Below, one piece after another: positions 1 through 8,221 of a stretch of DNA of 64,000 nt (within the stretch, counting starts at the first letter, position 1; each line of letters starts with the position of its first letter). The notes beneath the pieces were generated by a model. The model made no database searches. It was given only the letters and a program-made list of their open reading frames with translations, and was not told where the DNA came from. The translations under genes and the position numbers were made by a program. Origin of the DNA: an uncultured Granulosicoccus sp. (GTDB lineage: Bacteria; Pseudomonadota; Gammaproteobacteria; Granulosicoccales; Granulosicoccaceae); NCBI GenBank assembly GCA_947492525.1, contig CANLNQ010000014.1, positions 124,001 to 188,000 of the forward strand, given 5' to 3'.

Positions 1-480
1 CAGGGAAGGCGTGTTGCCAGTACAGTAGGGGGCCTGTTCGAATCCTGCCAGCAAGGCTTCGAAAGCGGCCAGACCCGGCCTGATGAAATGCTGCATCCAT
101 TCGGTACGCGCAGGCTCCTCACCAGCCGTTGCATGCTTGACCACGGAAAGATTGCAGACCGGATGCACATCGATGGCCACACTGTGCGCCAGAGCTTCCA
201 CTCTGGCGCGTTGCAGAGGATCTGTCGGCAGCAGACCGAGATCACGCGTGCTATCCAGATAGTGCAATATGGCCAATGACTGGGTCAGGCTGTGACCGTC
301 TATCTGCAGAACCGGTACCAGTCCCTGCGGGTTGCGTGCCAGGTGCTCCGCCGAGCGATGGTCCCCGGCAACCAGATCCACCGGAACGGATTGCCAGTCG
401 ATACCGGCGAGATTCAAGGCAATGCGAACCCGGTAGCTGGCGGAAGAGCGCCAGTAGTCATACAGAACAGTGGCACTCAT
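1..480 (-). CDS. maiA: Maleylacetoacetate isomerase (zeta-class GST), partial
   Basis: Isomerises maleylacetoacetate to fumarylacetoacetate in the cytoplasmic homogentisate pathway, using glutathione. The gene runs off the left edge, so only the first 160 residues are present. They begin MSATVLYDYWRSSASYRV; the SSASYRVRIAL stretch near residues 12-22 is the zeta-class active-site motif (usually SSCSxRVRIAL), followed by the thioredoxin-fold NPQGLVPVLQ segment near residues 50-60. Its ATG overlaps the stop of the DUF2783 gene as ATGA, so it is translationally coupled as the last visible gene of the hmgA operon. The cysteine of SSCS is replaced by alanine, which occurs in the family because the first serine is the catalytic one. 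Identification is firm; the C-terminus is unseen. Confidence 0.92.
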   Translation of the reverse strand, partial: MSATVLYDYWRSSASYRVRIALNLAGIDWQSVPVDLVAGDHRSAEHLARNPQGLVPVLQIDGHSLTQSLAILHYLDSTRDLGLLPTDPLQRARVEALAHSVAIDVHPVCNLSVVKHATAGEEPARTEWMQHFIRPGLAAFEALLAGFEQAPYCTGNTPSL

Positions 481-686
481 TCGGGTATCCTCGCAGCGTT
501 CAGTGCCTGAGTCAGAATCTTGCGGTCACCGATATGATTGCACAGGATCAGAATCAGCCGGGCATTGTAGGCTTCGCTCTGTTCATCGCTCAGGCCTTCG
601 TGGGCGCGCAGCAATTCATCATAGAAGCCATCGCCGTCTGGCAGATTGGCCTGAAGCTGCAGTGTCGTTGTCTCGGTATTGCTCAT
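477..686 (-). CDS. DUF2783 family small protein
   Basis: A 69-residue cytoplasmic protein of unknown function. The pattern LPDGDGFYDELLRAHEGL, then DEQSEAYNARLILILCNHIGD, is typical of DUF2783, a family found next to FAD-dependent aromatic monooxygenases in homogentisate or hydroxyphenylacetate clusters. It overlaps the FAD monooxygenase stop and the maiA start by four bases each, so all three are probably made in fixed proportion. No cofactor or catalytic motif is visible. A role as accessory subunit or chaperone of the monooxygenase is an inference from conserved neighbourhood only. Confidence 0.85.
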   Translation of the reverse strand: MSNTETTTLQLQANLPDGDGFYDELLRAHEGLSDEQSEAYNARLILILCNHIGDRKILTQALNAARIPE

Positions 687-2314
687 GATGTCACCCCCTT
701 GCCAATCGCATTCATGACGGCGGCTTGTACTTTATCCGCATCGAATTCGCTCCAGCGTGCGACCACATGCTGGTCAGGCCGAATCAGGTAGACGCCACTG
801 TCCTTGTCACCCAGATAGCGTGTCTGCAGCTTGCCGCTCGGATCATGTTCCGATGACAGCTTCAGCATGCGTACCGCCAGGCCGTCGACCTGCAGGGAAT
901 CCGGCAGTACCGCGTTGATACCCATGAGCACGAAATCGTTGCCCAGTCTGTCCAGCAGAAACCCGTCATCCAGCTTGACATCGACACAGGCCGCGCCGAC
1001 TCGGGTCGCAGCAGGACCATCAAGCAAGTCTTCGCCGTTCAGTGAAAAGTCGTCGTAGACGCACGGTACGGACAGTCGCCCGGAATTGACCAGCGGGCGG
1101 GCGAATTCATGATGCTGCGCCAATTGCAATACCGCGTTGCGAAAGGTCTTGCTGACCCTGGACTTGGGTGTCAGAAAGTCTGTCGCACGGCTTGAATTGA
1201 GAATGTTCTCATCCGCTCCGAAGACGCGTTCCTCGGAGTAACTGTCCAGCAGACTCTCCGGCGCCAGGCCCTTGATCACCAGGTCGAGTTTCCAGGCCAG
1301 ATTGTCCGTATCCTGTATGCCGGAGTTGGCTCCCCGAGCGCCAAAGGGTGATACCTGGTGAGCACTGTCACCGGCAAACATCACCGAGCCATGGCGAAAT
1401 TTCTCCATGCGCCGGCACTGAAAAGTGTAGATGCTGGTCCATTCCAGTTCGTAGTCGACACCGTCACCCAACATGGCATCCACCCGAGCCCGGATTCGTT
1501 CCACTTCGAGCTCCTTCTTGCGATCGATATCCCAGCCCAGCTGGAAGTCGATTCGCCAGACGCCATCGGGCTGCTTGTGCAGCAAGGCAGACTGCCCGGC
1601 ATCCTTGAAAGGTGGCTCGAACCAGAACCAGCGTTCGGTCGGGAAGGGGGCGCTCATCTTCACATCGGCAATCAGGAAGTTGTCCTCGAAGACGCGGCCT
1701 TCGAAACCCAGCCCCAGCATATCCCGCACCGGAGAGCGGGCACCATCGCAGGCAATCAGCCAGTCGGCTTCCAGCGTGTAAGGGCCGTCGGGGGTATCGA
1801 CTTCCAGCGAGACGAAATCACCGTGATCCTGCAGAGCCGTCACCTGATTGCAACCGCGGATATCGATGGGCTTGCCGCGCTCCTGCTCGATACGAATCTG
1901 CTCGACCAGGAACTTCTCGAAGTAGGGTTGTTGCAGATTGATGAAAGCCGGATTGCGCAAACCCTCCTCAGGTGAGAGGTTGAAGTCGTAGACTTCGCGC
2001 TCGCCATGGAAGACACGACCCACGTTCCAGACCACGCCCTTGTCCAGCATGCGCTGTTCACAGCCGAGTCGGTCCGTGATCTCCAGCGTACGACGGGCGA
2101 AGCAGATGGCGCGTGATCCCTGACCCACCCCGGCATGGTCATCGAGCACCAGGACCGGTGTGCCCTTCCGTCCCAGATCAAGGGCCATGGCCATACCTAC
2201 CGGACCACCACCGACCACCACCACCGGGTGGCGTCGCGGCGTGGTTTCATCCTGATCAGTATGACGCTGGTAGGGATAGAGTTCGAAGGCAGTGGTGTAC
2301 CTTACGTCGACCAT
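683..2314 (-). CDS. FAD-dependent aromatic monooxygenase (MhpA/PheA-type)
   Basis: A class A flavoprotein hydroxylase of 543 residues. The dinucleotide-binding motif GGGPVG is at residues 35-40, a CDGARSPVR motif lies near residue 190 and the FAD-ribityl GD motif FAGDSAHQVSPFGARG near residue 317, with a thioredoxin-like C-terminal domain as in phenol and 3-(3-hydroxyphenyl)propionate hydroxylases. Such enzymes use NAD(P)H and O2 to hydroxylate phenols. Lying inside a homogentisate operon, a plausible reaction is 3-hydroxyphenylacetate to homogentisate, but the substrate cannot be read from sequence. The start ATG at 2314 follows a weak AAGAGAA ribosome site, and the gene ends overlapping DUF2783. 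Confidence 0.85.
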   Translation of the reverse strand: MVDVRYTTAFELYPYQRHTDQDETTPRRHPVVVVGGGPVGMAMALDLGRKGTPVLVLDDHAGVGQGSRAICFARRTLEITDRLGCEQRMLDKGVVWNVGRVFHGEREVYDFNLSPEEGLRNPAFINLQQPYFEKFLVEQIRIEQERGKPIDIRGCNQVTALQDHGDFVSLEVDTPDGPYTLEADWLIACDGARSPVRDMLGLGFEGRVFEDNFLIADVKMSAPFPTERWFWFEPPFKDAGQSALLHKQPDGVWRIDFQLGWDIDRKKELEVERIRARVDAMLGDGVDYELEWTSIYTFQCRRMEKFRHGSVMFAGDSAHQVSPFGARGANSGIQDTDNLAWKLDLVIKGLAPESLLDSYSEERVFGADENILNSSRATDFLTPKSRVSKTFRNAVLQLAQHHEFARPLVNSGRLSVPCVYDDFSLNGEDLLDGPAATRVGAACVDVKLDDGFLLDRLGNDFVLMGINAVLPDSLQVDGLAVRMLKLSSEHDPSGKLQTRYLGDKDSGVYLIRPDQHVVARWSEFDADKVQAAVMNAIGKGVTS

Positions 2315-2368
2315 GGCGGTTCTCTTGATGATGAAAACAGATCTGTTGATCAGGTAGTGGCTTGTGGA

Positions 2369-3319
2369 TCAGCCTTGCAGGTCTTCCCACATCTTCTGAT
2401 CGCGTTCGGCGGTCCAGATACGTGGCGTATCGATACCGCGAGCCTCATCGTAGGCGCGTGCCACGTTGAAAGGCAGGCAATGCTCGTAGATGGCATAGTC
2501 TGAAAACTTGGCATCACAGGCGTCACGTACGGCATCCCATGCCTGCTTCAACGAACCGCCACGGGCAGCGACCCTGGCAGCCGGTTTCCAGGTGCTTTCC
2601 AGGAAGTCGCGGGTACTGTCGATTGCCGCGTTGACCTGCTCACGTCCTACCAGTGCATCTCCACGACCGGGTGCGATCGCATCTACATCGAAGGCTGCGA
2701 TATTGTCGAGCGTCTTGCCCCAGTCCCCGAAATGCCCATCACCGCAATAGCAGGCTGAATGGTCTTCAACGATGTCGCCGGTGAACATCACGTTCTCATC
2801 CGGTACGTGGATGACGATATCACCAGCGGTATGCGCCCGGCCCAGTTGTATGAGATCGACACGTCGATTGCCCAGATATACCGACATGCGTCCCTTGAAA
2901 GTCTGCGTTGGCCAGGTCAGGCCCGGAATGCTTTCATGACCCTGGAACAGGCGAGGGAAGCGACCGAATTCACTGTCCCAGTCTTCCTGGCCGCGCTCGA
3001 CCACCATGGAGCGAGCTGTCTCGGACATGATGATCTGCTCTGCATTGAAAGCACTGGCGCCCAGTACACGTACGGCGTGGTAGTGCGTCAGAACCACATG
3101 CGAGATCGGCTTGTCCGTCACTTCGCGCACCTTCTCGATGACCTTGCTGGCCAGACGCGGTGTGGCCTGCGCTTCCACGATCATCACGCTGTCGTCACCG
3201 ATGATGACGCCGGAGTTGGGATCGCCTTCAGCGGTGAACGCCCAGAGGCCGTTACCGACTTCGGTAAAACTGATGGTCTTTTCGGTCATGTCGCCTTGCG
3301 AGGCAAATGCCTTGGCCAT
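2369..3319 (-). CDS. MBL-fold protein with incomplete zinc site
   Basis: A metallo-beta-lactamase-fold protein of 316 residues, started at the ATG at 3319 because AGGAGA sits just upstream. The first metal motif reads HYHAVR (residues 79-84) instead of HxHxDH. The third-motif histidine (GRAHTAGD, H163) and the bridging aspartate (MFTGD, D182) are kept, but the usual GHG histidine is arginine (APGRG, R219). The site-1 ligands are therefore present and most site-2 ligands are missing. From memory, relatives in other homogentisate clusters share HYHAVR, so this is probably a family trait and not decay. It is the third gene of the operon. Function unknown; it may be a hydrolase acting on a pathway thioester or lactone. 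Confidence 0.82.
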   Translation of the reverse strand: MAKAFASQGDMTEKTISFTEVGNGLWAFTAEGDPNSGVIIGDDSVMIVEAQATPRLASKVIEKVREVTDKPISHVVLTHYHAVRVLGASAFNAEQIIMSETARSMVVERGQEDWDSEFGRFPRLFQGHESIPGLTWPTQTFKGRMSVYLGNRRVDLIQLGRAHTAGDIVIHVPDENVMFTGDIVEDHSACYCGDGHFGDWGKTLDNIAAFDVDAIAPGRGDALVGREQVNAAIDSTRDFLESTWKPAARVAARGGSLKQAWDAVRDACDAKFSDYAIYEHCLPFNVARAYDEARGIDTPRIWTAERDQKMWEDLQG

Positions 3320-3353
3320 GGTAATTCTCCTGAATGGGTTTGGGTTGGGTGAA

Positions 3354-4610
3354 TCAGCGGGCGTAAGGGTCGTCGAGTGCAGGCACCAGGGTGCCGGCGC
3401 AATCGCCAAAGCCGATTCGGAAGCCATCGCCCTGGGCGTGACCGTGCAATGTCAATGTATCGCCGTCTTCGAGAAACGAACGTGTCTCTCCACTGTCCAG
3501 TGTCAAGGGTTCCTTGCCACCCCAGCTCAGTTCCAGCAGGGAGCCGCGCATGCTCCTCTCGGGGCCGGAAATGGTTCCCGAACCCAGCAGATCACCGGTT
3601 CGCATCGGGCAGCCCGACGTCGAGTGATGTGCCAGTTGCTGCGCGGCGGAGTAGTACATTTCACGATAGTTGGTACTGGCGATCGTGGTGGCGGGCTTGT
3701 CTTGTGGCGCCAGCGTCACTGTCAGATCGATGTCATACAGCATCGGTCCGGTGTCTTTCAAATGAGGCAGGAGTTCGAATTCACGCTCGGGTGTGCTGAC
3801 ACGAAACGCTTCCAGCGCCGCCGATGTGACAATCCATGGGCTGATGGTCGTGGCCGTTGCCTTCGCCTGGAAGGGCCCCAGTGGTTGGTATTCCCAGGCC
3901 TGGATATCACGCGCTGACCAGTCGTTCAACAGCACATAGCCGAAAATCATGGCATCGGCTTCATCCACGCTGACCGGCCCGTTGGACGCAGAGCCGACAA
4001 TGGCACCCATTTCCAGTTCAAGGTCGAATCGACGTGAGGGCAGAAAGGCGGGCAGTTCCTGGTCAGGCCCCTTCAACTGGCCCCAGGGTCGTCGAACGTC
4101 CGTACCGGAAACGACCACGGATGAGGCTCGGCCGTTGTAGCCGATGGGGATGTGCAACCAGTTGGGTGGCAAGGCATTTTCGGCGCCGCGAAACATCGTG
4201 CCGACGTTGGTCGCATGGTGTCTGCCGGCGTAGAAGTCGGTGAACTCGGTTACCGTGAACGGCATGTGCATCTGTGCATCCGCCAGAGGGTAGAGGTATT
4301 CCTGCAATCGCGCCTGTTCTGCTGACCCTTCGCTCAGCAGCGCTATCAGGCGTTCACGAAACAGTGCCCAGCTGTCCTTGCCCAGCGCCATCAGAGGGTT
4401 CCAGCAAGCGTCCTGGCACAGCGGTGAATCACCGATACTCAGCAGTCCTTGTGACTCGACGGCGGCGAGATCGAGAACGTGCTCGCCAATGGCGACACCA
4501 CAGCGGGGTGCCTCATCGCCGATCGAGAACACCCCATAGGGCAGGTTGTTCAGAGGGAAGTCGGTGGAGGCACTATTGGCCGAATCCACCCAGCTCTTCA
4601 GATAGCTCAT
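3354..4610 (-). CDS. fahA: Fumarylacetoacetase
   Basis: Hydrolyses fumarylacetoacetate to fumarate and acetoacetate, the last step of homogentisate breakdown. The 418 residues begin MSYLKSWVDS; the ATG at 4610 has AGGAAA upstream and gives the usual family length. The catalytic segment DFYAGRHHATNVGTMFR (residues 125-141) matches the human DFYSSRQHATNVG region with D126 and H133. The LELEMGAIVG and LLNDWSARDIQAWE blocks carry the remaining Ca/Mg ligands. It lies 43 bases downstream of hmgA and 34 bases upstream of the MBL gene. Confidently identified. Confidence 0.96.
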   Translation of the reverse strand: MSYLKSWVDSANSASTDFPLNNLPYGVFSIGDEAPRCGVAIGEHVLDLAAVESQGLLSIGDSPLCQDACWNPLMALGKDSWALFRERLIALLSEGSAEQARLQEYLYPLADAQMHMPFTVTEFTDFYAGRHHATNVGTMFRGAENALPPNWLHIPIGYNGRASSVVVSGTDVRRPWGQLKGPDQELPAFLPSRRFDLELEMGAIVGSASNGPVSVDEADAMIFGYVLLNDWSARDIQAWEYQPLGPFQAKATATTISPWIVTSAALEAFRVSTPEREFELLPHLKDTGPMLYDIDLTVTLAPQDKPATTIASTNYREMYYSAAQQLAHHSTSGCPMRTGDLLGSGTISGPERSMRGSLLELSWGGKEPLTLDSGETRSFLEDGDTLTLHGHAQGDGFRIGFGDCAGTLVPALDDPYAR

Positions 4611-4653
4611 TGTTTTTCCTGTTGACTGATTGACTGTGGTGCAGGCCATATTC

Positions 4654-5970
4654 TCACTTGAGGCCTGGAGTACCATCGAATTTCTTTTCGATGCTGTCCC
4701 AGCAGTCGATGTAATTGTCCTGCAGCGGTGCTTCGCTGGCTGCAAAGGCGGTAAGGTGCTGCGGAAAACGGGTCTCGAACATGAAGGACATGGTGTTGTC
4801 CAGTTTCTCGGGTTTCAGTTCCGCCGTGGAGGCTTTCTCGAAGGCTTCCTGATCGGGACCATGTGGCAGCATCATGTTGTGCAGACTGATCCCACCAGGT
4901 GCGAAACCCTGAGGTTTGGCGTCGTATTCGCCATAGATATTGCCCATCAGCTCGGACATGACATTCTTGTGATACCACGGTGGACGGAAGGTGTCTTCCA
5001 TGGTCATCCAGCGCTCGCGGAACAGCACGAAATCGATATTGGCTGTGCCCGGTACACCCGAAGGGGCTGTGAGTACGGTGAAGATGGATGGGTCGGGGTG
5101 ATCGAACAGAATGGAACCGACCGGGCAGTAGGTGCGCAGATCATACTTCACCGGCGCATAGTTGCCATGCCAGGCCACGACATCCAGCGGGCTGTGGCCG
5201 ATTTGCGTGCGATGGAACTGGCCGCACCACTTGACGGTGACACTCGACGGCACTTCACGGTCTTCATAGGCCGCCACCGGCGTCTTGAAGTCGCGTCGGT
5301 TTGCCATGCAATTGGCACCAATGGGACCCCGACCGGGCAGTTCGAATTTCTGACCGTAATTCTCGCAGACGAAGCCACGTGCGGGCCCGCTGATCAGTTC
5401 CACACGATAGACAAGGCCGCGGGGAATGATGGCGATTTCCTTCGGCGCCAGCTCGATGATACCGAGTTCGGTGCACAGGCGCAGTTCGCCCTCCTGCGGA
5501 ACGATCAGCAGTTCGCTGTCCGCCGAGTAGAAATAGTCATCGACCATCGATTGATTGACGAGGTAGACGTGCGTCGCCATGCCGACCTGGGTGTTTACAT
5601 CGCCGGCGGTTGTCATGGTACGCATGCCTGTCAGCCAGTTCAGATCATTATCCGTATGTGGAATCGGATCCCAGCGATATTGCCCCAGACTGATGATGTC
5701 CGGGTCAATCCGGGGCGCTGACTGCCAGTAGGGCAGGTCGATCTTCTCGTAGCGCGCCGAGTGCTTGACCGAAGGGCGTATGCGATAGCACCACGTGCGC
5801 TCGTTCTGGTGGCTGGGGGCAGTAAACGCGGTGCCGCTGAGTTGTTCGCCGTAGAGGCCGTAGTTGCAGCGCTGCGGACTGTTGCGGCCTTGAGGCAAGG
5901 CATCGGGCAGCGCTTCGGTTTCGAAATCATTTCCAAAACCGGGCATGTAGTGAAGTTGAGTGTCTGACAC
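4654..5970 (-). CDS. hmgA: Homogentisate 1,2-dioxygenase
   Basis: Opens the homogentisate ring with O2 to give maleylacetoacetate. The protein contains [15 protein letters not shown] near the N-terminus, the GTAFTAP block, and the iron-ligand region [11 protein letters not shown] followed by [15 protein letters not shown] (His, Glu, His). I chose the GTG at 5970: it gives 438 residues, a normal length, and has GGAG about ten bases upstream; the ATG at 5946 is the alternative. Longer readings into 6075 would run through the promoter and operator. First gene of the leftward operon, behind a promoter with a MarR palindrome in its spacer. Confidence 0.96.
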   Translation of the reverse strand: MSDTQLHYMPGFGNDFETEALPDALPQGRNSPQRCNYGLYGEQLSGTAFTAPSHQNERTWCYRIRPSVKHSARYEKIDLPYWQSAPRIDPDIISLGQYRWDPIPHTDNDLNWLTGMRTMTTAGDVNTQVGMATHVYLVNQSMVDDYFYSADSELLIVPQEGELRLCTELGIIELAPKEIAIIPRGLVYRVELISGPARGFVCENYGQKFELPGRGPIGANCMANRRDFKTPVAAYEDREVPSSVTVKWCGQFHRTQIGHSPLDVVAWHGNYAPVKYDLRTYCPVGSILFDHPDPSIFTVLTAPSGVPGTANIDFVLFRERWMTMEDTFRPPWYHKNVMSELMGNIYGEYDAKPQGFAPGGISLHNMMLPHGPDQEAFEKASTAELKPEKLDNTMSFMFETRFPQHLTAFAASEAPLQDNYIDCWDSIEKKFDGTPGLK

Positions 5971-6053
5971 GATGGGGAGGCTCCGCAATTCAGATGGCTC
6001 GATAGGGTGGAGTTCGACGGACCTGAGGCAGGCCTCGATCTCACATCGTGTAG

Positions 6054-6082
6054 AATCTAACGGTTGCAACTGCAACTGTCAA
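6054..6082 (-). promoter_or_regulatory. hmgA promoter with operator in the spacer
   Basis: On the minus strand TTGACA (6077-6082) and TAGATT (6054-6059) are exactly 17 bases apart. The spacer holds the near-perfect palindrome GTTGCAGTTGCAAC (6063-6076 on the plus strand). The same arrangement recurs at the TRAP operon promoter, so a repressor that blocks RNA polymerase is the simplest reading. Confidence 0.75.
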
Positions 6083-6086
6083 GAAA

Positions 6087-6100
6087 GTTGCAAATGCAAC
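6087..6100. promoter_or_regulatory. Second GTTGCA-NN-TGCAAC operator, upstream of marR
   Basis: GTTGCAAATGCAAC lies 10 bases from the first palindrome and about 30 bases upstream of the MarR start codon. It probably mediates autoregulation by the MarR protein and may assist repression of hmgA. Inference from position and sequence identity of the half-sites. Confidence 0.7.
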
Positions 6101-6128
6101 CATTGAAATCTGGAAATGTGTGGGCTCG

Positions 6129-6590
6129 ATGACTGAACTGGAACTGACGAAATTCATCCCCTTCCGCCTGAATCGCCTGGCGGCGGAGGTCAGTAACAAG
6201 CTGGCCGAGGTCTACACCGATCGATTCGGTATCGACATCGTCGAATGGCGCATTCTGGTCACTCTGGCGGCAATGAAGTCGAAGGAATCCTGCAGTGCAC
6301 AACATATCGTGCAGAGCACACGGACGCACAAGTCGCGCATCAGTCGTGGAGTAAATCGCATGATCGAACTGGACTATGTGACGCGCACCGAGAGTCGACA
6401 CGATAGACGTGAAGCCAAGCTGCGGCTGACCGCCAAGGGCCGAGCTCTGCATCGCAAGGTGGCACCGGTGGTTCTGGAGCAGGAGCGCAACATTGTCTCC
6501 TGCCTGAACGAGCAGGAACTGCAGGCTTTCACGCAGGCACTGGACAAGCTCGAACTGTCCATGGGACTGGTGGAGCAGAACGAGGTATAA
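6129..6590 (+). CDS. MarR-family regulator of the homogentisate genes
   Basis: A winged-helix regulator of 153 residues, read from the ATG at 6129 (a GTG at 6120 would add three residues). Residues about 35-100 carry the wHTH: WRILVTLAAM, then the recognition-helix region SRISRGVNRMIELDYVTR, then the wing RHDRREAKLRLTAKG typical of MarR proteins. It is divergent from hmgA and upstream of the TRAP operon. Three identical-core palindromes flank it and sit in both promoters, which makes it the likely local repressor released by homogentisate or a related aromatic acid. The ligand is inferred from context. Confidence 0.9.
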   Translation: MTELELTKFIPFRLNRLAAEVSNKLAEVYTDRFGIDIVEWRILVTLAAMKSKESCSAQHIVQSTRTHKSRISRGVNRMIELDYVTRTESRHDRREAKLRLTAKGRALHRKVAPVVLEQERNIVSCLNEQELQAFTQALDKLELSMGLVEQNEV

Positions 6591-6615
6591 CAGGGATCAG
6601 CAAGGTGCGCAATTC

Positions 6616-6644
6616 TTGACAGTTGCACGTGCAACGGATAATGT
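6616..6644 (+). promoter_or_regulatory. TRAP operon promoter with operator in the spacer
   Basis: TTGACA (6616-6621) and TAATGT (6639-6644) are separated by 17 bases, and the perfect palindrome GTTGCACGTGCAAC (6622-6635) begins immediately after the -35 box. The same spacing and operator placement are seen at the hmgA promoter. The dctP start codon is about 70 bases downstream. Confidence 0.75.
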
Positions 6645-6716
6645 CGCCAGCCAGCCCGACGTTTGCGGGCGGATGGGCATCATCTGGATGCCTGTTGTCA
6701 CCACTGGAGAATTCTG

Positions 6717-7772
6717 ATGACTGGATTGAAAAAGCTCACCACGCTGGGAGCCATGCTGAGTGCAAGGGGTGGGGCCGTGATGGCAGGCGTCTTTGCTGCC
6801 TCGATCTCAGGCTCGCTGAAGGCCGATACAGACCTGGTATTGTCCAGTTGGCTGCCGCCACGTCATCCTGTAGTGCTGAACGCCATCAAGCCCTGGGCCA
6901 AGGAGATCGAAGAGGTCACCGAAGGTCGTGTCAGCGTTCGCGTTCTGGGCAAGCCTCTGGGCAGCCCACCTGCACATTTCGATATGGCGCGGGATGATGT
7001 TGCCGACATCACTTACGGCTTGCACAGCTTCAGCCAGGATGATCGTTTCACCAAGGCCGAAGTGGGGCAGTTCTCCTTTCTGGGAGATGATGCCGTCGAG
7101 ACATCCAAGGCGTTCTACACGGTCTATACGGAGGATCTGGATGCCGAGAAAGACCACGAGGGCACGAAGCTGCTGGGACTGTTCGTCCATGGACCCGGGC
7201 TGTTTCACAACAACCAGCGCAAGATAGAGACACCGGATGATTTTGCTGGTCTGAAGATCCGTGTACCGGGCGGCTATGTGGCAAACCTGATGGAATCCCT
7301 GGGCGCTACGCCCTTGTTCATGTCGTCGACGGAAGTCTATGAAAAGTTGTCTCGTGGTGTGATTGATGGTGCGACGTTCACCTACGAGGCTCTGACAGCC
7401 TTCAACCTCACCGATGATGTGAAGTTCTCGATGACGGTGCCGGGTGGCATCTACAATACCAGCTGGTTCCTGGTCATGAACCAGGGCAAGTGGGACTCCA
7501 TCAGTGCTGAAGATCAGGCAGCTATCGAGTCCATTTCCGGTCTGGCCTTTGCCGAACGAGTCGGTCAGGCCTGGATCGATGCCGATTCTGCTGCCGTTGA
7601 AGAGATCGAAAAGGCCGGCATCAGTCTGGATGCGGCGCCCGAATCTGTTCTTGAAGCCTTGAAAACCTCTGCCGGTGCACTGGAGAAGAGCTGGGCTGAT
7701 TCCTTGCCGGAGGGGTATGATGGTGTAGCTGCCATTGCTCGTCTGCGTGAAATCACTGGCGTTGATCAATGA
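6717..7772 (+). CDS. TRAP transporter substrate-binding protein (DctP)
   Basis: A periplasmic solute-binding protein of 351 residues with an N-terminal signal (hydrophobic core AGVFAASISGSL, cleavage expected near residue 38). The start at 6717 has GGAG seven bases upstream. The DctP fold is recognised by LSSWLPPRHP, DDFAGLKIRVPGG and the central YEKLSRGVIDGATFTYEAL block that carries the substrate carboxylate-binding region. It is first in a three-gene TRAP operon whose promoter carries the same operator as hmgA. An aromatic acid such as a hydroxyphenylacetate or homogentisate is therefore the likely cargo, by inference. Confidence 0.92.
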   Translation: MTGLKKLTTLGAMLSARGGAVMAGVFAASISGSLKADTDLVLSSWLPPRHPVVLNAIKPWAKEIEEVTEGRVSVRVLGKPLGSPPAHFDMARDDVADITYGLHSFSQDDRFTKAEVGQFSFLGDDAVETSKAFYTVYTEDLDAEKDHEGTKLLGLFVHGPGLFHNNQRKIETPDDFAGLKIRVPGGYVANLMESLGATPLFMSSTEVYEKLSRGVIDGATFTYEALTAFNLTDDVKFSMTVPGGIYNTSWFLVMNQGKWDSISAEDQAAIESISGLAFAERVGQAWIDADSAAVEEIEKAGISLDAAPESVLEALKTSAGALEKSWADSLPEGYDGVAAIARLREITGVDQ

Positions 7773-8221
7773 TCGAACGAGTGTCTGCGATTGCACTGGA
7801 GATAGTCTCCGGTGCATTGCTGGTCAGTCTGATGATGGTGACCGGCATCGATGTCATCGGACGCTATCTGCTCAACAAGCCCTTGACCGGTGCCTTCGAG
7901 TTGACTGAATTGCTGCTGGGGGCGCTGGTTTTCGCTTCTCTGCCTCTGGTCAGTCGTGCCGGTGGTCATGTGGATGTCGACCTGTTGGTGAACAGCATTC
8001 CTGGTCGCGTCAGACATGTGCTGAACGTACTGGTGGGTGTTCTCTGCGCTACCGTATTGCTGTTCTTCGCCTGGCGCTTGTGGGTCCTAGGTGTTCGGCA
8101 GTTTGCCGACGGAGCTCATTCGGAATCTCTGGGTGTGCCCTTCGGCCTGTTTGCCATGTTCGGTGCGTTTTCCTGCGTTCTGGCTGCCTTGTTCGGACTG
8201 TTGAGAGAGTACCGCCAATGA
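7769..8221 (+). CDS. TRAP transporter small permease (DctQ)
   Basis: A 150-residue inner-membrane protein with four hydrophobic segments, typical of DctQ. The motif DVIGRYLLNKPLTGAFELTELLLG in the first third is the family hallmark. The ATG overlaps the dctP stop as ATGA and its own stop overlaps the dctM start in the same way, so the three subunits are translationally coupled. It pairs with DctM to form the Na+-driven channel. Confidence 0.93.
   Translation: MIERVSAIALEIVSGALLVSLMMVTGIDVIGRYLLNKPLTGAFELTELLLGALVFASLPLVSRAGGHVDVDLLVNSIPGRVRHVLNVLVGVLCATVLLFFAWRLWVLGVRQFADGAHSESLGVPFGLFAMFGAFSCVLAALFGLLREYRQ

Noticed and set aside
5970-6075. TTG at 6075 as the start of hmgA
   Set aside because: It lies inside the operator and upstream of the -10 box, so it would not be on the transcript.
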